From assembly GCF_012273895.1 (NCBI RefSeq), contig NC_052126.1, positions 2,369,218 to 2,433,217 on the forward strand: DNA of 64,000 bases. Direction: 5' to 3'. Made by a program: the position numbers and the translations under genes. Each line of letters begins with the position of its first letter. Within the stretch, counting starts at the first letter, position 1. The notes below the pieces were generated by a model. It was not told the DNA's origin, searched no databases, and saw only the letters and a list, made by a program, of their open reading frames with translations. Shown in pieces: positions 31,855-44,125 of the stretch. The DNA is from Zerene cesonia. Lineage: Eukaryota > Arthropoda > Insecta > Lepidoptera > Pieridae.

Positions 31855-31990
31855 AAGGAGTCGTGCTTAATTTTTAGATATGTATACTCAAAACTTTCGA
31901 CTGGGTGAACCGATTTTGATAATTCTTTTTATATTTGAAGGCTGGTACCTCATGTATTTGGTCTAATTCTAACAATTTGAAAGCGATTTA
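31855..31990 (+). repeat. Interspersed repeat family P
   Basis: TCAAAACTTTCGACTGGGTG AACCGATTTTGAT block, shared with 54500-54665; related minus copies at 48805 and 52712. No coding capacity; class uncertain. Confidence 0.55.
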
Positions 31991-32514
31991 GTTTTGTGTA
32001 AAAGATTAATATTTCGTCTAGATACAGGCAGATTTATGTCTAGATATAACTTTCAATTGGAATCATTTGTAAAATAAGGCTACTCCATCAAAAGTATTTG
32101 ACGCATTATTTATATTCAAATAAGATCATTTAAAACATTACAGGTTAATGTTATAGTTATAGATATAATTATAGTAATGGTTTCGTATAAATACTCTCAA
32201 ACAAACAACTTTGTTATTCATGTAATCGTTTTTCAAGTGCTGCAGACGAATTATTTGTTAATGATAGGAAAATACATTGACTGTGAATTTGTCAACATTG
32301 TACACAATTCTGTCAATACAAACAAATTAATACTCAATAATGGTCTATTTGCATTATCGCCACGTTTAATTCACTAGCCAGGTATTTACAATATGGCGGC
32401 ATTATTATTTTTTATCTGAGTACAAATACTATCTTACAGTAAATAAAAGTTATACAAGTCAGTAACGTCTTTTTATAAATATGTAGGTACATACATTTTA
32501 TAATAATTCCATCT
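31991..32514. other. No recognisable gene or repeat
   Basis: AT-rich, nothing supported. Confidence 0.45.
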
Positions 32515-32700
32515 AATAATAAAAGTGCGAAACTAACTCTGTCTTCCCGCCTAATCCACTAAATCGATTTGAGTGAAATTTGTTACAAAGATAGTTTCAG
32601 ACCTGAGGGAGGACAAAAAGGATTTTTACTGGAAATCCTTCGGAAACGGAAACTACGAGTTTTTTTTTGCCACCCGCCTGGCGCGGCCAGGCGAGTTTTT
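32515..32700 (+). mobile_element. Helitron (second type) with a GC-rich hairpin
   Basis: ATCTAATAATAAAAGTGCG, AACTAACTCTGTCTTCC, GATAGTTTCAGACCTGAGGG, then a hairpin at 32675-32693 (stem CGCCTGGC/GCCAGGCG, loop GCG). The CTAG end is absent. Confidence 0.6.
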
Positions 32701-33042
32701 ATACTGTTAGGCGTAAATATTTAAATAAATATCTACTCAATATTAATATGAGTATTTTTTAATTTTCGAAAGGTTAGTGTTATTTATGGATTTTTTCCTT
32801 TTATACTGCGAGATAAATAAATATTTATAAACATTCACTTTATCGATAGAATTCCGCACAGCACCATTACCTCTCATGAGGCTAGACGACACCTTAATAG
32901 TCTTAGTCCATTTTATACTTCAACCACATTTTATCCAGCTTCGAAGCTATTTTCTTGTATTTACTTAACAGCGCCATAACATGGAAACTTCTGTGATTAT
33001 GGTTTAAGTTAAAACTTCAAGTGCACGTAATGGCACAATAGT
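32701..33042. other. No recognisable gene or repeat
   Basis: AT-rich, nothing supported. Confidence 0.45.
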
Positions 33043-33225
33043 TTTTATTTATTTATTTTTATTTATTTATTTATTTATAATGCTTTATTGTACAAACTTT
33101 GAAAGAAACAACAAGAACACAGTAAACAGAAAGAAAGACATTGTTTGTTCAACAGGCGGCCTTTTTGCTTAACAGCAATCTCTGTCAGGCAACCTGGTAG
33201 GAAAGGAAATGTACGAAGTTTTGAA
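33043..33225 (-). mobile_element. Non-LTR retrotransposon 3' end
   Basis: Plus strand reads TTTATTTATTTATTTATAAT, GTACAAACTTTGAAAG, CAACAGGCGGCC and CTCTGTCAGGCAACC. On the minus strand this is the GGTTGCCTGACAGAG ... GGCCGCC ... (TAAA)n tail also seen at 19062. Confidence 0.65.
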
Positions 33226-33394
33226 GTTTTATAGAGGTATGACGAAAAAATTGGTCAATGTAAGAGAAAATATGAACAGGTTTTGAAACCTTATCGTAAT
33301 TTAATATATAATTTATTATTTACATTACATTCGTACAGTAAAGAGAGCGTAGTCAGTAAATAATAATATTTTTAGGTAAAATCAAATACAAGAA

Positions 33395-33580
33395 CATTTA
33401 TTCATTTTTTTGTTAGACCGAATCTCAACAACCATTGAAACGATTTGGTTAAAGAGGTAATTTGAGATACGAAAAGGGACATATGTGAGTTCTCATCACG
33501 GAAATTTTATACGCGGAAAACCCCAGGACAGTTTATATTTTCTTTTGACTAGGTGGACGAAGCCATGGGCGGGAAGCTAG
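33395..33580 (+). mobile_element. Helitron (second type), 5' part degraded
   Basis: Ends GGACGAAGCCATGGGCGGGA AGCTAG before T (CTAG 33577-33580); the interior ATTTTATACGCGGAAAACCC fits the type. Confidence 0.6.
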
Positions 33581-34385
33581 TCTCTACATAAAATGTTAAG
33601 TTATTGTATTGGTGCTAGCCCGTAGCACTTATGACAATAAAACCAGTACTTTTTCTAACATACGGTAAACTTTAAGCGCCTTATAAGCTTTATCAAAATT
33701 CTTAAACCTATTTAATTATAGTTACATATTTAATTTTTTTATTATAGATTGTTTAATTGATTGTATATTTATCATCGTTCATCGCGGTATGTCCTTGTGG
33801 AACGTACGCGAATGATAATGGAGGTGGTAAGAATTAGGTCAAGTTTAGACCAGTGGGTCTGATAGACTATGTAATTGGCTCTTTTTTGGCACTTAAAAAA
33901 TACTTAAAACCCAATATATAAAAGATTTACTGACCTATAAAAGATTTCATATCGTAAAAAAACATTTTTTCCCAGTAACAGTATACTCTAAGATAAAGTT
34001 CAATAATAAAGATAAGGTAGATCTATAGGGTCTTAAGAAGGTAGCAAAAATTGCTGAATATTCATAAGACCAAGTCTCATTTGCAAAATTAATCCTTAAG
34101 CCTGAGATTTTCTCATTGTTGAAACAACCGATTTAGTGAAGGTCCACCCAGTAAGGGAATTTATCAAATTCACGATCAAGTTTTGAATTTATAATTTTGT
34201 TATAAAGATTATGAATAAACAGTTTATGGTTATTAAGTTTGAATAATTTCGGTCCATTAACGCCCAAAAATGTGTATTAGAGCTTTAGCTTCATTCCATG
34301 TATTTGGGTTTTCTACCAATAGTTTATTTAACTACGATTTACTTTATTTCATTGCATATTAAGACTACTCTTATAGTAATTATAA
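33581..34385. other. No recognisable gene or repeat
   Basis: AT-rich, nothing supported. Confidence 0.5.
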
Positions 34386-34580
34386 AATGTGAGAGTGGTG
34401 CAAGCTTTGTCACGAATTGGGCCATCTCGCTCTGGGGAAAGTACCACACTCCCACAAAAATAACAGTAAAATATAATAATAGCATGTAAATACGAAGGGT
34501 GGGGGAGCCGGAGACCCGTATCCTTTTTCTTACCCTTTTCAGTCCTTTCCTTCCCTTTTATTCCCATCATTGCTGGAAAT
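34386..34580 (+). mobile_element. Retroposon family S, 5' two thirds
   Basis: AATGTGAGAGTGGTGCAAGC, CACGAATTGGGCCATCTCGC, GGGGGAGCCGGAGACCCG and part of the C/T-rich middle; the 3' end is lost. Confidence 0.75.
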
Positions 34581-35327
34581 GTATTTCTACATGATGTTTT
34601 TGTGATTTTTAACATGGCGTCTCAGTGTTACCATTGTTCGCTCTTCCTAAAACATTTTACGCAGTTTAAATAAAAGTCCAACCATTGTGATAATTAATTC
34701 CATTTAACAGGATGTTTAACTTTTTCGAATTAAATCAGAAAAGTGCGAATCATTGTGGCAATTGTATTGTAAATGTATTCAGGATTAATAACTTGCAAAT
34801 GAGATGGTTGCTAGCTATAAATATTCAGCAGGTTTGCTTTCTTCGGGCTTCAACAAATGATTTCTTAGTGATGATTAAAATTCCCAAGAGCGCAGAATGA
34901 CCTGGAATGGAAGCTATGATAGTATTTTAATGGGCATTATTATTCTAATTAGAATTCAGAACTAATTTATTTACGATTTATGTAGGTTTGCTGCGTTAGT
35001 ATAGGCTTTTATCATTTTTTTTCTGTTAGACACATATTCTGTTGCAAACAAATTTTTAAATTTTATGATTTTTTTCTAATATAAACTTGTAAATTTTGGG
35101 ATTCATGTTTGAATATATTTATTTTCTATTTATCGTATGACAAATTAGAAGGGTAAAAAGACCGAAGCATAAATTAATTAGCTCTCATGTAACCGCACTA
35201 CATGAAATAAAAAATCACAGACGCATTTTTCCATATAAGGACAAAAATAAATTTCTAACGAAACGTAAAATGGGTAGAGAATAGAAACAACTTGTATTCG
35301 TGATTCGCCTGCAAACGTGTGTCCAAT
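34581..35327. other. No recognisable gene or repeat
   Basis: AT-rich; short ORFs only. Confidence 0.5.
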
Positions 35328-35354
35328 AGAAGCTTCTGGAAATTATTCGAGAAC
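35328..35354. promoter_or_regulatory. Possible heat-shock element cluster
   Basis: AGAAG CTTCT GGAAA are three contiguous, alternately inverted nGAAn units (35328-35342), the HSF-binding arrangement. After TT come ATTCG AGAAC (35345-35354), two more. GGAAT and AGAAG follow within 25 bp. No heat-shock gene or clear TATA box is visible nearby, so function is speculative. Confidence 0.3.
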
Positions 35355-36957
35355 CTCGTGGAATATACTAGAAGCCACTCGCACAAAGCGTAGGAAGTCC
35401 TTTGACCGTAGCAACATTTCTTGGGAATTTATTTTGTATTGAACGTGAAGGACTATGATTAATTTGAATCGAGTACAATAAGGGGGCCTTAAATAGGATG
35501 TCATCTATTTACGTATAAAATCGTGTCAATTGCAACACTTATAAGCAAAGAACGGCTATACAGATTTTAGCTATTTTTGACTTAATAGATAAGTATATCT
35601 TTTAAAAACTATAAAATTACAACTGAAGCGACCTAGTAATTGCATTAAAAATATTACTGGTTATTAGAATGTAATTATTTGTTCAGGAAATTACAGTTAT
35701 TTATTTATTATACACAACTATATTTATAATCTTTTAAGTTTATGCATTTTATATATATTATGTTTTGATTTTCTTATAAAGAAAATAGAAATTCAAACGT
35801 ACTATTCGAATATCCATTGTGTACCACAGTGCTGCAACTGAAGGCAGTCTACGTTGTAATTACGCCTAGGCGAACATTCTAGAAATATTATAGATGGAAA
35901 TCTTACTTGTTACTTTAACATATATGCAATATACGTATTATACGAAATTATGCAATTTTCTTTAACGTAGTTATGTAATTTTTTTGTTATTTAAACGAAT
36001 ATTGTTAAAGAATTAAAAGAGCAAGCTTCAATGATAGAATCAACAACATTGTCTCATGTCTTGCTCTTAAAAGGAAATGAAGCGAATCCTGGCGATCCTA
36101 ATCAGGATAATAAGATAAACTCATGAAATACAAACAAAACTAAAAAGTTAGAATTAAATCTGTCCGTTTAAAGTGGGTGAAAATCGAGTTCAAAGGAGTC
36201 AATTGTAAACGAAATAGTAAGTGTTAAAATTACGTATATATTTCTCATAAACAACGATTTCCACAAAGGAAAATGTTTATCAAAATAACAATTAAAATGA
36301 ATTGTTTCATAGAATTTATGACCATTAACTATTAACTATGTCATTTCGATCGCAAAAACAAATATAAACATACGGAATAACAATAAAATCGCGTTTGTTA
36401 ATCACCAACAATTAACCCGTTAATTTAAACGTGTTCATTTGAGTACCAAAATTAAAATATCTCTTTTTATGACATTTGACTACGTAATGTACTCATAAAG
36501 CTCGGAAACATGACGATTGTCTATAAAAGCTTTAAAATAACCGGTTTTATCCGGTATAAACGAGTTAATGGCGCAATACGAACCAGTATAAATTGACGGG
36601 TTAAAAGTCGAAATATATTCGAGATTGTTCCTATAAATCAAATGTTTATATTTCCAATATTTTTTTCTGGATATTTGGGATGATCGAATGGCTTTTATTT
36701 AAAATAGTGTTAGCTGTTTGATGGAGGTTTGATGAGTTGAGCTTTATGGACGACGTATAATGACTTAAATTATTTTATTTTATATAAATTACAATTATTA
36801 AAATGCTGATTAAATTAATTATCGACAGAAGTAAGTAAGGAAGTAAGCGTGTTCAACAACATATAAAATTGTACGCAACCAATATCTATTTCGAATCGAA
36901 AAATCTATTTATTTTCTTATTAAATTGCAAAAGAGAACCTTGAGAACATGTTACGAA
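35355..36957. other. No recognisable gene or repeat
   Basis: Long AT-rich tract on both sides of a few less biased patches; no ORF above about 60 codons. Confidence 0.5.
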
Positions 36958-37016
36958 AGTCCGTATCTTTTTCTCACTCGTCATCATCGGTCCTTTCCTT
37001 ATCCTTTACCCACTAA
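36958..37016 (+). mobile_element. Retroposon family S, C/T-rich middle only
   Basis: GTCCGTATCTTTTTCTCACT and GTCCTTTCCTTATCC TTTACCC correspond to the central region. Confidence 0.5.
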
Positions 37017-37468
37017 AATTTGTGATCAAGAAGTGTATAACGTAACAACACTTCAATTCTAAAACAAACATTAAACGCATAAAACTTCGCTGTGTCACTT
37101 TCGTAATACGATTACAGAAATATCAAAATAACCGTATAATGAATGGTGAAACTCGAAAACATCCAATCAGGGAAAAACAACACATTCTCTATAAAGTTGG
37201 CAACTTTCTAACAAGGGCTTCCGTGTCGAATAAATCAGAACTAGCGCGTAAAAACTTTCCTTGATTGTCCGACCGCAAAATTATTTTCGGTCTTACTCTG
37301 TGTAGTGCTTAATGAAATGTATCTGATATAAATTAACTCATACATGTGTACAGAATGACTAAATTGTATACAAATAAGCCACCATATATGGAAATGTCGT
37401 TATTAAATAATTTAATAGAATAAATGGAGTGAAATGAGTGAATATGTTTATAATTGATCAAGCAATTA
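37017..37468. other. No recognisable gene or repeat
   Basis: Nothing supported. Confidence 0.45.
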
Positions 37469-37647
37469 TCTAATATATAAAATTCTCGTGTCACAGTTTT
37501 CGTTGCCATACTCCTCCGAAACGGCTTGACCGATTCTTATGAAATTTTGTGTGCATATCAGGTATGTTTGAGAATCGGCTAACATCTATTTTTCATACCT
37601 CTAAATGATCAGAGTAAGGCAGAACAGCGTTTGCCGGGTGCAGCTAG
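37469..37647 (+). mobile_element. Non-autonomous Helitron (third type), intact ends
   Basis: Starts TCTAATATATAAAATTCTCG, contains GTTTTCGTTGCCATACTCCT and CGAAACGGCTTGACCGATTC, and ends GCCGGGTGCAGCTAG before T. A widely spread insect Helitron form. Confidence 0.85.
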
Positions 37648-38051
37648 TTTTATATATAATTAAATAGACGGACAGCGAAGCTTAGTAATAGGTCCCCTTT
37701 TAACCCTTTATTATTTTTGTAGCGTATCTATCATTAGTATCCTAACAATTTTTTGGTTAATACTTATTCGAATACAATATGCTGATACATCCGATGATAA
37801 TGTACCTTTCCATAGTCGAAAATAAGTAATAATCGTACGATAGGTTTCATGTCTATCCATAATTTGCTAGAACGCGCTATCGCGTGGTGCTCGCATAGAA
37901 AGTAGCCAATGCTAATGGATCTATTAGCCGAATTCCATCTCGTATCGATCTGTTGTCCTCACAAACGTTCGTGTTAATAAGCAACAGGATAAACCAAAAA
38001 AAAAATGTAATGTTAAACTCTTCAGGTTTTACTGTAGACTTAATGAAGAAA
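37648..38051. other. No recognisable gene or repeat
   Basis: Nothing supported. Confidence 0.45.
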
Positions 38052-38320
38052 TGGAAGGTTTTTTATGTCATAGCAGGCAACTGCACGGGTGGTTCGTCAG
38101 TGGTAAGCGATCATCACCATGAGTATTCGCAGAGTAGTACCGGCGAATGCGTTGCTCGCTTTAAGGGGTAAGGAATAAGGCAGAGACTGTCGACTGGAAA
38201 GAAGGAGTGGATTGGGAAGGGCATTTGTCTCCCTCACTCACCGTACGAAATATATTATTATTCGCCAGTTTTCTGTGGGGGTCTGGTGTCCTCGAAGTAT
38301 GCTCGACTCTCTCATTAGAT
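38052..38320 (-). mobile_element. Retroposon family S, near full length with small deletions
   Basis: TTTTTTATGTCATAGCAGGC to GAAGTATGCTCGACTCTCTC. The region around AATATATTATTATTCGCCAG is shortened. Confidence 0.8.
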
Positions 38321-38786
38321 TAGATAAAAATATTTAATGTTATCGCTTTAGAAACACAAGGCAGTTCATATTAGGATCATTATCAACAAAATGGCAAACT
38401 CGCAAATTCTATAAGATTTTAGACAAGACAATAGAGGTTGTTGTTTGTTTTTTTTTATCAGTATAAACTGCTTCCTGAATTTATAACATGATATGCGTTC
38501 AAGGCTCCTCTATACACACAGTTTAGAAATACCGTTGACAGTGGGAGTCACTTATAAACCAACTGCCTAGCCCGCGATTCAAGCAAGTGCTGCTCTGGAA
38601 GAAGCGGGCAACTAGCATACATATCAAAACACAATTGGGAGAAGCCTCTGGCTCCTGAGACACAGTGTTATAGTTCAGGAGCCTAAGGATTCATATACAT
38701 GCACATGTAACGTTTTTATGCAAATAAAGATTATATTTATCTTATACCTTTAAACGAGCAATTCTTGTATATACATATACAAGAAA
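38321..38786. other. No recognisable gene or repeat
   Basis: Nothing supported. Confidence 0.45.
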
Positions 38787-38880
38787 TCTAATAAATATTG
38801 GAATCTCGGAATCGGCTCCAACGATTTTCATGAAATTTAGTATATAGAGGGTTTCGGGGGCGATAAATCGATCTAGCTAG
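38787..38880 (+). mobile_element. Short Helitron-like element
   Basis: TCTAATAAATATTGGAATCT start, CAACGATTTTCATGAAATTT, and end CGATCTAGCTAG. No TSD. About 94 bp. Confidence 0.55.
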
Positions 38881-39195
38881 GAATATTTTTTAGAAAATGT
38901 CATATTCGTGTTTTATCGACTTAAACTTAGCGACTCTTCCTGACATCTATTGGCGAATAATAATGCTAATACTATTTAAGTTCCAGCAGATGGCGTCTAA
39001 CTTCACGAAGTTAAACCGAGCAAAGCTCGGTCATCCAGGTACTTATTATTTTGAGTTACTGCCCGTGAGCAAGTGCCACGTGTTAATCTCGTAAAGCCCC
39101 GCAATACTGCTTAACGAGCTTCCTTAAGGTAGCTTAAGATATAGTGCAGATATTTTTTGAAAACCGTATTTTAATGCATGCTAAATATTATCTTG

Positions 39196-39232
39196 ATATA
39201 TATAAATTACGTGTCACATTCTTTGTCGCGAT
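39196..39232 (+). mobile_element. Helitron 5'-end fragment
   Basis: TATATATAAATTACGTGTCA resembles the start of the copy at 37469; it runs into a family K SINE. Confidence 0.45.
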
Positions 39233-39490
39233 GTCGGGGTTCGAGGCCAGTCGAGCGTACAGTAATAAATTGATTTTACAATATATCTGCGCATATGTAA
39301 TATCAACACTGCTCAAACCAGTGAAGGAAAACATCGCGAGGAAACCGGCATGTCCAAGAACCAAAAGTTTGACGACATGGGACATTTGCCAACTCGCACT
39401 TAGCTAGCGAGGTGTATTATGGCCAGAACCCTCATTCTTATGCGGGCCTGTGTCCCAGTAGTGGGAACATATATATAGAAGATGATGATA
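39228..39490 (+). mobile_element. tRNA-derived SINE (family K), head truncated
   Basis: Begins at the B box (GGGGTTCGAGGCCAGTCGAG) and runs through GGAAACCGGCATGTCC and GGGCCTGTGTCCCAGTAGTG to GATGATGATA. The A box is missing. Confidence 0.75.
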
Positions 39491-39539
39491 TATCACTATT
39501 ACTAGAATTAATGAAGAGAAAGTGTACTGATGAAACGTC

Positions 39540-39660
39540 ATAACCTAAAAGTAAAAGGTTTCGACATGTGACATCTGCCAACTCATTCTTCCAAGCGTTA
39601 GCAAGTATCTTGGATTATGGCCTAAGCCCTGGTAAGTGGGAATAGAAATGGGTTGTAACG
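39540..39660 (+). mobile_element. tRNA-derived SINE (family K), 3' fragment
   Basis: TCGACATGTGACATCTGCCA, GGATTATGGCCTAAGCCCTG and AGTGGGAATAGAAATGGG; separate from the copy just upstream. Confidence 0.6.
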
Positions 39661-39714
39661 AGCTTATTAATAATCCCCTAGCTCCATAATAAATCTTGTG
39701 AAGTAGTTATTGCA

Positions 39715-39882
39715 TCCTACTAATATTAAAAATGCGAAATTTGTTAGGATGGATGTATATGTTTGTATGTTTGTTTCACACAAAAACTACAGAACCGATT
39801 GCAATGAATTTTGGTACGTAGATAGCTGGACAACTGGAATAACACACAAGCTTTTTATCCTGATATTCCTACAGCAGCTGGT
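39715..39882 (+). mobile_element. Non-autonomous Helitron (Lep1-like), 3'-truncated
   Basis: TCCTACTAATATTAAAAATG start, GGTACGTAGATAGCTGGACA interior, but the sequence departs after CTGATATTCCTACAG, so hairpin and CTAG are gone. Confidence 0.75.
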
Positions 39883-40534
39883 TGTCAATAATTTGTATAT
39901 TTTAAACGTCGTGCAGTAAAATAAAATTTCGATGAGAATAAGATGTTTCACTGCGGAAAAGCTTATGTCGCTCTCTAGCCTCCGAACTATGTCCAAATAT
40001 AAAAATCACACCATTAAATAACTCTTTTAATAGGCGAACAAAAGACAAACAAACAAAAGAGCAAGCACACTACGCATTTATAATGTTAGTAAGTATAAAA
40101 TACAAAATAGTTATAGATGTTAGTTGTAATTAATTTAAGATAGTTTACATTCATTTATAAAATATAATATAATATTGCACCAGCTTATAATGTCTTTTTC
40201 TTACATACATGATAATATAATACAAGAAAAAGTGGCATAAAAAAAAGGATGGTAATTTATTCAGCGGCTCTTAAGCTATCCTTTTGATCGTTCGCATCAA
40301 CCGGGTTGTCGCTCTTACTCTGTATCATGGAGATTAAATTTAATTATAATATAACAAGATCTGGTTAGGGGATAAAGTTAAGAAAACCGGTTTTTTGCGT
40401 ATATTTTTAGAACGAATGTTTAAAATCGCTACTTTATTGCTACTGCTACTGTTTGTAAGAGCTATGTTTTGCATTTTAATATTAAAAAACGTTTTTTTTT
40501 TATTTTGAAGGTGATCTGTAAAAAAATCAGTTAA
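39883..40534. other. No recognisable gene or repeat
   Basis: AT-rich, nothing supported. Confidence 0.5.
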
Positions 40535-40625
40535 TCTCTGTAAAAAATTTAAAACCGTTTAAGTGGTTTAGGCGTGAAGAAGAGTTCGAGATAAAGACAC
40601 ACACAGCTATTTTCGGATTTATAAA
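40535..40625 (-). mobile_element. Helitron (second type) 5' fragment
   Basis: The minus strand reads CTTCTTCACGCCTAAACCAC and TTAAACGGTTTTAAAT, as in the second-type copies. Confidence 0.45.
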
Positions 40626-41317
40626 AAAATGTTTATCTATATATTTTGTTTTATTTTTTGCAGATACTGATATATGATTGCTGTCTTTCTCCATAAAACT
40701 TAGCAGTCCAAGGAAAGCTATAACTTTTATAAAAATTCAAGTATAAACTAAAAAGCAAAAGTTAAATACAATACTTCGTAAGCCAGACGGGACATATTCG
40801 TATAAACTTGAACAATATAGTTTTTTAACAACACTCAATTTTTCACATAAAATTTTATCATTAAAACGTCTGCGAAGGATGAAGTGAAAGCATTAAGCGT
40901 ATAAATTTAACGCATATAAAAGGTTAGGGTTTTTCAGAGGTGAACGCACTCGAGATTTATTGTTCGACAAATTCTGAAATTATCTTTATGTTATAAGCTG
41001 TGACTGTAAGTGACTGGCTAAATATAGTACCTACACCCAGAAGTAAACATATCATTTTTCTTTTTATTATGACAAACTTGTTCAACCAAACATCATAGAT
41101 AAAATGAGAAATTTCGATCACGAGGCGGGATCATATTTTTTCTGCTTTTTTCCCAAATTTCTCATTTATAAAGCATTTCAATGCTATCTAAAAATTAAAT
41201 GACAGATTGAGTTTAAATGTGTATTTCGTTTAAAATTATATTTAAATTTATTCAGATTCAGAGTGAAGACATATCGAGAAATTGAAAAAAATATTGTATA
41301 CATAAACAGAAATTTAA
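40626..41317. other. No recognisable gene or repeat
   Basis: AT-rich, nothing supported. Confidence 0.5.
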
Positions 41318-41482
41318 TCTACACTAATATAATACAGACGAAACTTTTATATTTTTTTTTTGTTTGTTACGTTTTCACGCAAAAAACACCGGACCGATTT
41401 CAAAAATTCTTCCACCATTAGAAAGCTGCAGCTTCACTGAGTGACATAGGCTATATATGTACAACGGGCGACGACAGGGTAG
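41318..41482 (+). mobile_element. Helitron-like element, degraded 3' end
   Basis: TCTACACTAATATAATACAG start, TTTCACGCAAAAAACACCGG, TTTCAAAAATTCTTCCACCA, TTAGAAAGCTGCAGC; ends GACGACAGGGTAG. Confidence 0.6.
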
Positions 41483-41699
41483 TTTGTGCTATTTTGAGAG
41501 CGATCTGCGAGTTAAGCGAGCTAAAGTGCGGCCATTATGTTGATGGGGGAATGTTATATTTCTAAGCATATTCTTGGTTCATAGAGCAACACAAATCAGC
41601 AAAATCATTTTTTGTCACGTACGACAATATCAGCCATTTCAATCTATTGCCTTAACATCATGTTTGTAATCCATTAAAGTCTGTGTTGAATTTGTATCT

Positions 41700-41911
41700 T
41701 TTAACATTTATCTTTATTTATCAATATGTCTATAGTATATTATCTTTTTCTATGCAATCTGCACTAATGCATGTAACTTGTGTTATGAAGCTGAAGAGTT
41801 TTTGTTTGATTGCGATCATCTCAAGAACCACTGCACCGACTTTTTTATATACGCTATTGCTGAGTGCGCTATGGTTTATATATGCCACGGGCGAAGCCGG
41901 GCAGAGCGCTT
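41700..41911 (+). mobile_element. Helitron-like element, degraded
   Basis: GATTGCGATCATCTCAAGAA, CCACTGCACCGACTTTTTTA and CCACGGGCGAAGCCGGGCAG parallel the 3' half at 1165; CTAG has decayed to CTTG. The 102- and 68-codon ORFs here are incidental. Confidence 0.55.
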
Positions 41912-42364
41912 GTTTTTTTTATATATTCCTGTTCAATTCATTTCGTCTTTTAATAAAGTTTCACTTACACCAAAGTATCTTTGATACATGATTAAGATTA
42001 ACTTAAAAATTGATCAACTTTCCTCTAATTAAAGTAGCTTTCAAATAAGTTCTCATAAATAATAAATAATATTATATTTTTCAATATTTATGACTACAGC
42101 TTTCATTAAGCCGCGAAATAAGCACTCTTATTTATATGGGAATAGTGTTTTGATGAATTTGTTCAAATATTTTACGTTTATTTATCCGATAAATAACTTG
42201 GAGCATAATAAATTATAAGCAGCCATATTTTGTGTTGTATTTATTGAAAATATGAGCAACAACGAAGCAATATTGTTATTTATAGCAAAGGATCCGATTT
42301 CAGCGGCTCCACTATATTATAGATTGTTTTCGTGCTAAGAACGCTTTTAATATTTTAAGACTAT
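41912..42364. other. No recognisable gene or repeat
   Basis: AT-rich, nothing supported. Confidence 0.45.
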
Positions 42365-42437
42365 TAGTCCAAGAAAATGGGTAGGGTAAATGCGAATTTG
42401 AGATTAAAACTTGAATTTTTGATATAATTTACTTTGA
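42365..42437 (+). mobile_element. 72-bp terminus-like repeat C at a gap edge, copy 1
   Basis: TAGTCCAAGAAAATGGGTAG ... to ATAATTTACTTTGA, identical by eye to 44626-44697. The shared sequence starts abruptly at a TA-rich border in both copies and both run into a 1000-N gap, so it looks like a transposon end. Confidence 0.6.
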
Positions 42438-43437
42438 NNNNNNNNNNNNNNNNNNNNNNNNNNNNNNNNNNNNNNNNNNNNNNNNNNNNNNNNNNNNNNN
42501 NNNNNNNNNNNNNNNNNNNNNNNNNNNNNNNNNNNNNNNNNNNNNNNNNNNNNNNNNNNNNNNNNNNNNNNNNNNNNNNNNNNNNNNNNNNNNNNNNNNN
42601 NNNNNNNNNNNNNNNNNNNNNNNNNNNNNNNNNNNNNNNNNNNNNNNNNNNNNNNNNNNNNNNNNNNNNNNNNNNNNNNNNNNNNNNNNNNNNNNNNNNN
42701 NNNNNNNNNNNNNNNNNNNNNNNNNNNNNNNNNNNNNNNNNNNNNNNNNNNNNNNNNNNNNNNNNNNNNNNNNNNNNNNNNNNNNNNNNNNNNNNNNNNN
42801 NNNNNNNNNNNNNNNNNNNNNNNNNNNNNNNNNNNNNNNNNNNNNNNNNNNNNNNNNNNNNNNNNNNNNNNNNNNNNNNNNNNNNNNNNNNNNNNNNNNN
42901 NNNNNNNNNNNNNNNNNNNNNNNNNNNNNNNNNNNNNNNNNNNNNNNNNNNNNNNNNNNNNNNNNNNNNNNNNNNNNNNNNNNNNNNNNNNNNNNNNNNN
43001 NNNNNNNNNNNNNNNNNNNNNNNNNNNNNNNNNNNNNNNNNNNNNNNNNNNNNNNNNNNNNNNNNNNNNNNNNNNNNNNNNNNNNNNNNNNNNNNNNNNN
43101 NNNNNNNNNNNNNNNNNNNNNNNNNNNNNNNNNNNNNNNNNNNNNNNNNNNNNNNNNNNNNNNNNNNNNNNNNNNNNNNNNNNNNNNNNNNNNNNNNNNN
43201 NNNNNNNNNNNNNNNNNNNNNNNNNNNNNNNNNNNNNNNNNNNNNNNNNNNNNNNNNNNNNNNNNNNNNNNNNNNNNNNNNNNNNNNNNNNNNNNNNNNN
43301 NNNNNNNNNNNNNNNNNNNNNNNNNNNNNNNNNNNNNNNNNNNNNNNNNNNNNNNNNNNNNNNNNNNNNNNNNNNNNNNNNNNNNNNNNNNNNNNNNNNN
43401 NNNNNNNNNNNNNNNNNNNNNNNNNNNNNNNNNNNNN
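42438..43437. other. Assembly gap of exactly 1000 N
   Basis: Placeholder between repeat C and a mariner terminus. Frames read through it are artefacts. Confidence 0.99.
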
Positions 43438-43560
43438 TTACAATGTATTGGCGCCAAAATGAGAAAACACAATGAACAATCGTATAAAAATGACAGATTC
43501 GAAATTCAAATGTATTATTTTTTTATAATTAAGTGTAACAGTATTTATGGCCAGACTAAG
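43438..43560 (-). mobile_element. Mariner-like transposon terminus (end A)
   Basis: From 43496 on it is the same end A as at 844 (one difference in 66 bases by eye) and ends at 43560, followed by TA. It extends about 55 bases further into the element than the other copies (GTATTGGCGCCAAAATGAG). Confidence 0.75.
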
Positions 43561-43765
43561 TATATATTCGTATTCTCATTGACATATATCGCTTCGCTCT
43601 TCTATGACTACACGGCTGACCGCGGTAAGTAATACGTATCGTACTCCAGAGGCCTGAATGAAATCTGTGTGATAACAACGGAAACTTTATAATATATTAT
43701 AGAACTTGTTAATTTAAAAATCAATGCTTTTATCGATAATAATTAGCTAATAAGAAATACGTATA

Positions 43766-43965
43766 TCCTACTAATATTATAAATGCGAAAGTTTATAAGG
43801 ATCTGTGTGTGTTTGTTGCTCTTTCACGCAAAAACTACTGAACCGATTGCAATGAAATTTTGTACGTAGACAGCGGGACGACTGGAATAACATATAGGCT
43901 ACTTTTTATCCCGATATTCCTACGGGATACGGACTTACGCCGGTGAAACCGCGGGGCGCAGCTAG
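43766..43965 (+). mobile_element. Non-autonomous Helitron (Lep1-like), intact ends
   Basis: TCCTACTAATATTATAAATG start, GGTGAAACCGCGGGGCGCAG CTAG end before T. Confidence 0.85.
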
Positions 43966-44062
43966 TTGGTTAATGAATTTGCTAGTTACGGCAGGAAAAT
44001 AAAGGGATGCCCTCCCTTAGCACTTATATTGCATCTATTATAATGAACAGATTAGTTTATGA

Positions 44063-44125
44063 TGAACTGACAGGGCAGGTGGGTCATCCGCTGTAAAGCT
44101 GCTACCACTGCCCTAGAACACTGGT
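44063..44125 (-). mobile_element. Retroposon family S-like fragment
   Basis: GGGTCATCCGCTGTAAAGCT and GCTACCACTGCCC loosely match the 3' part of the family. Confidence 0.35.
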
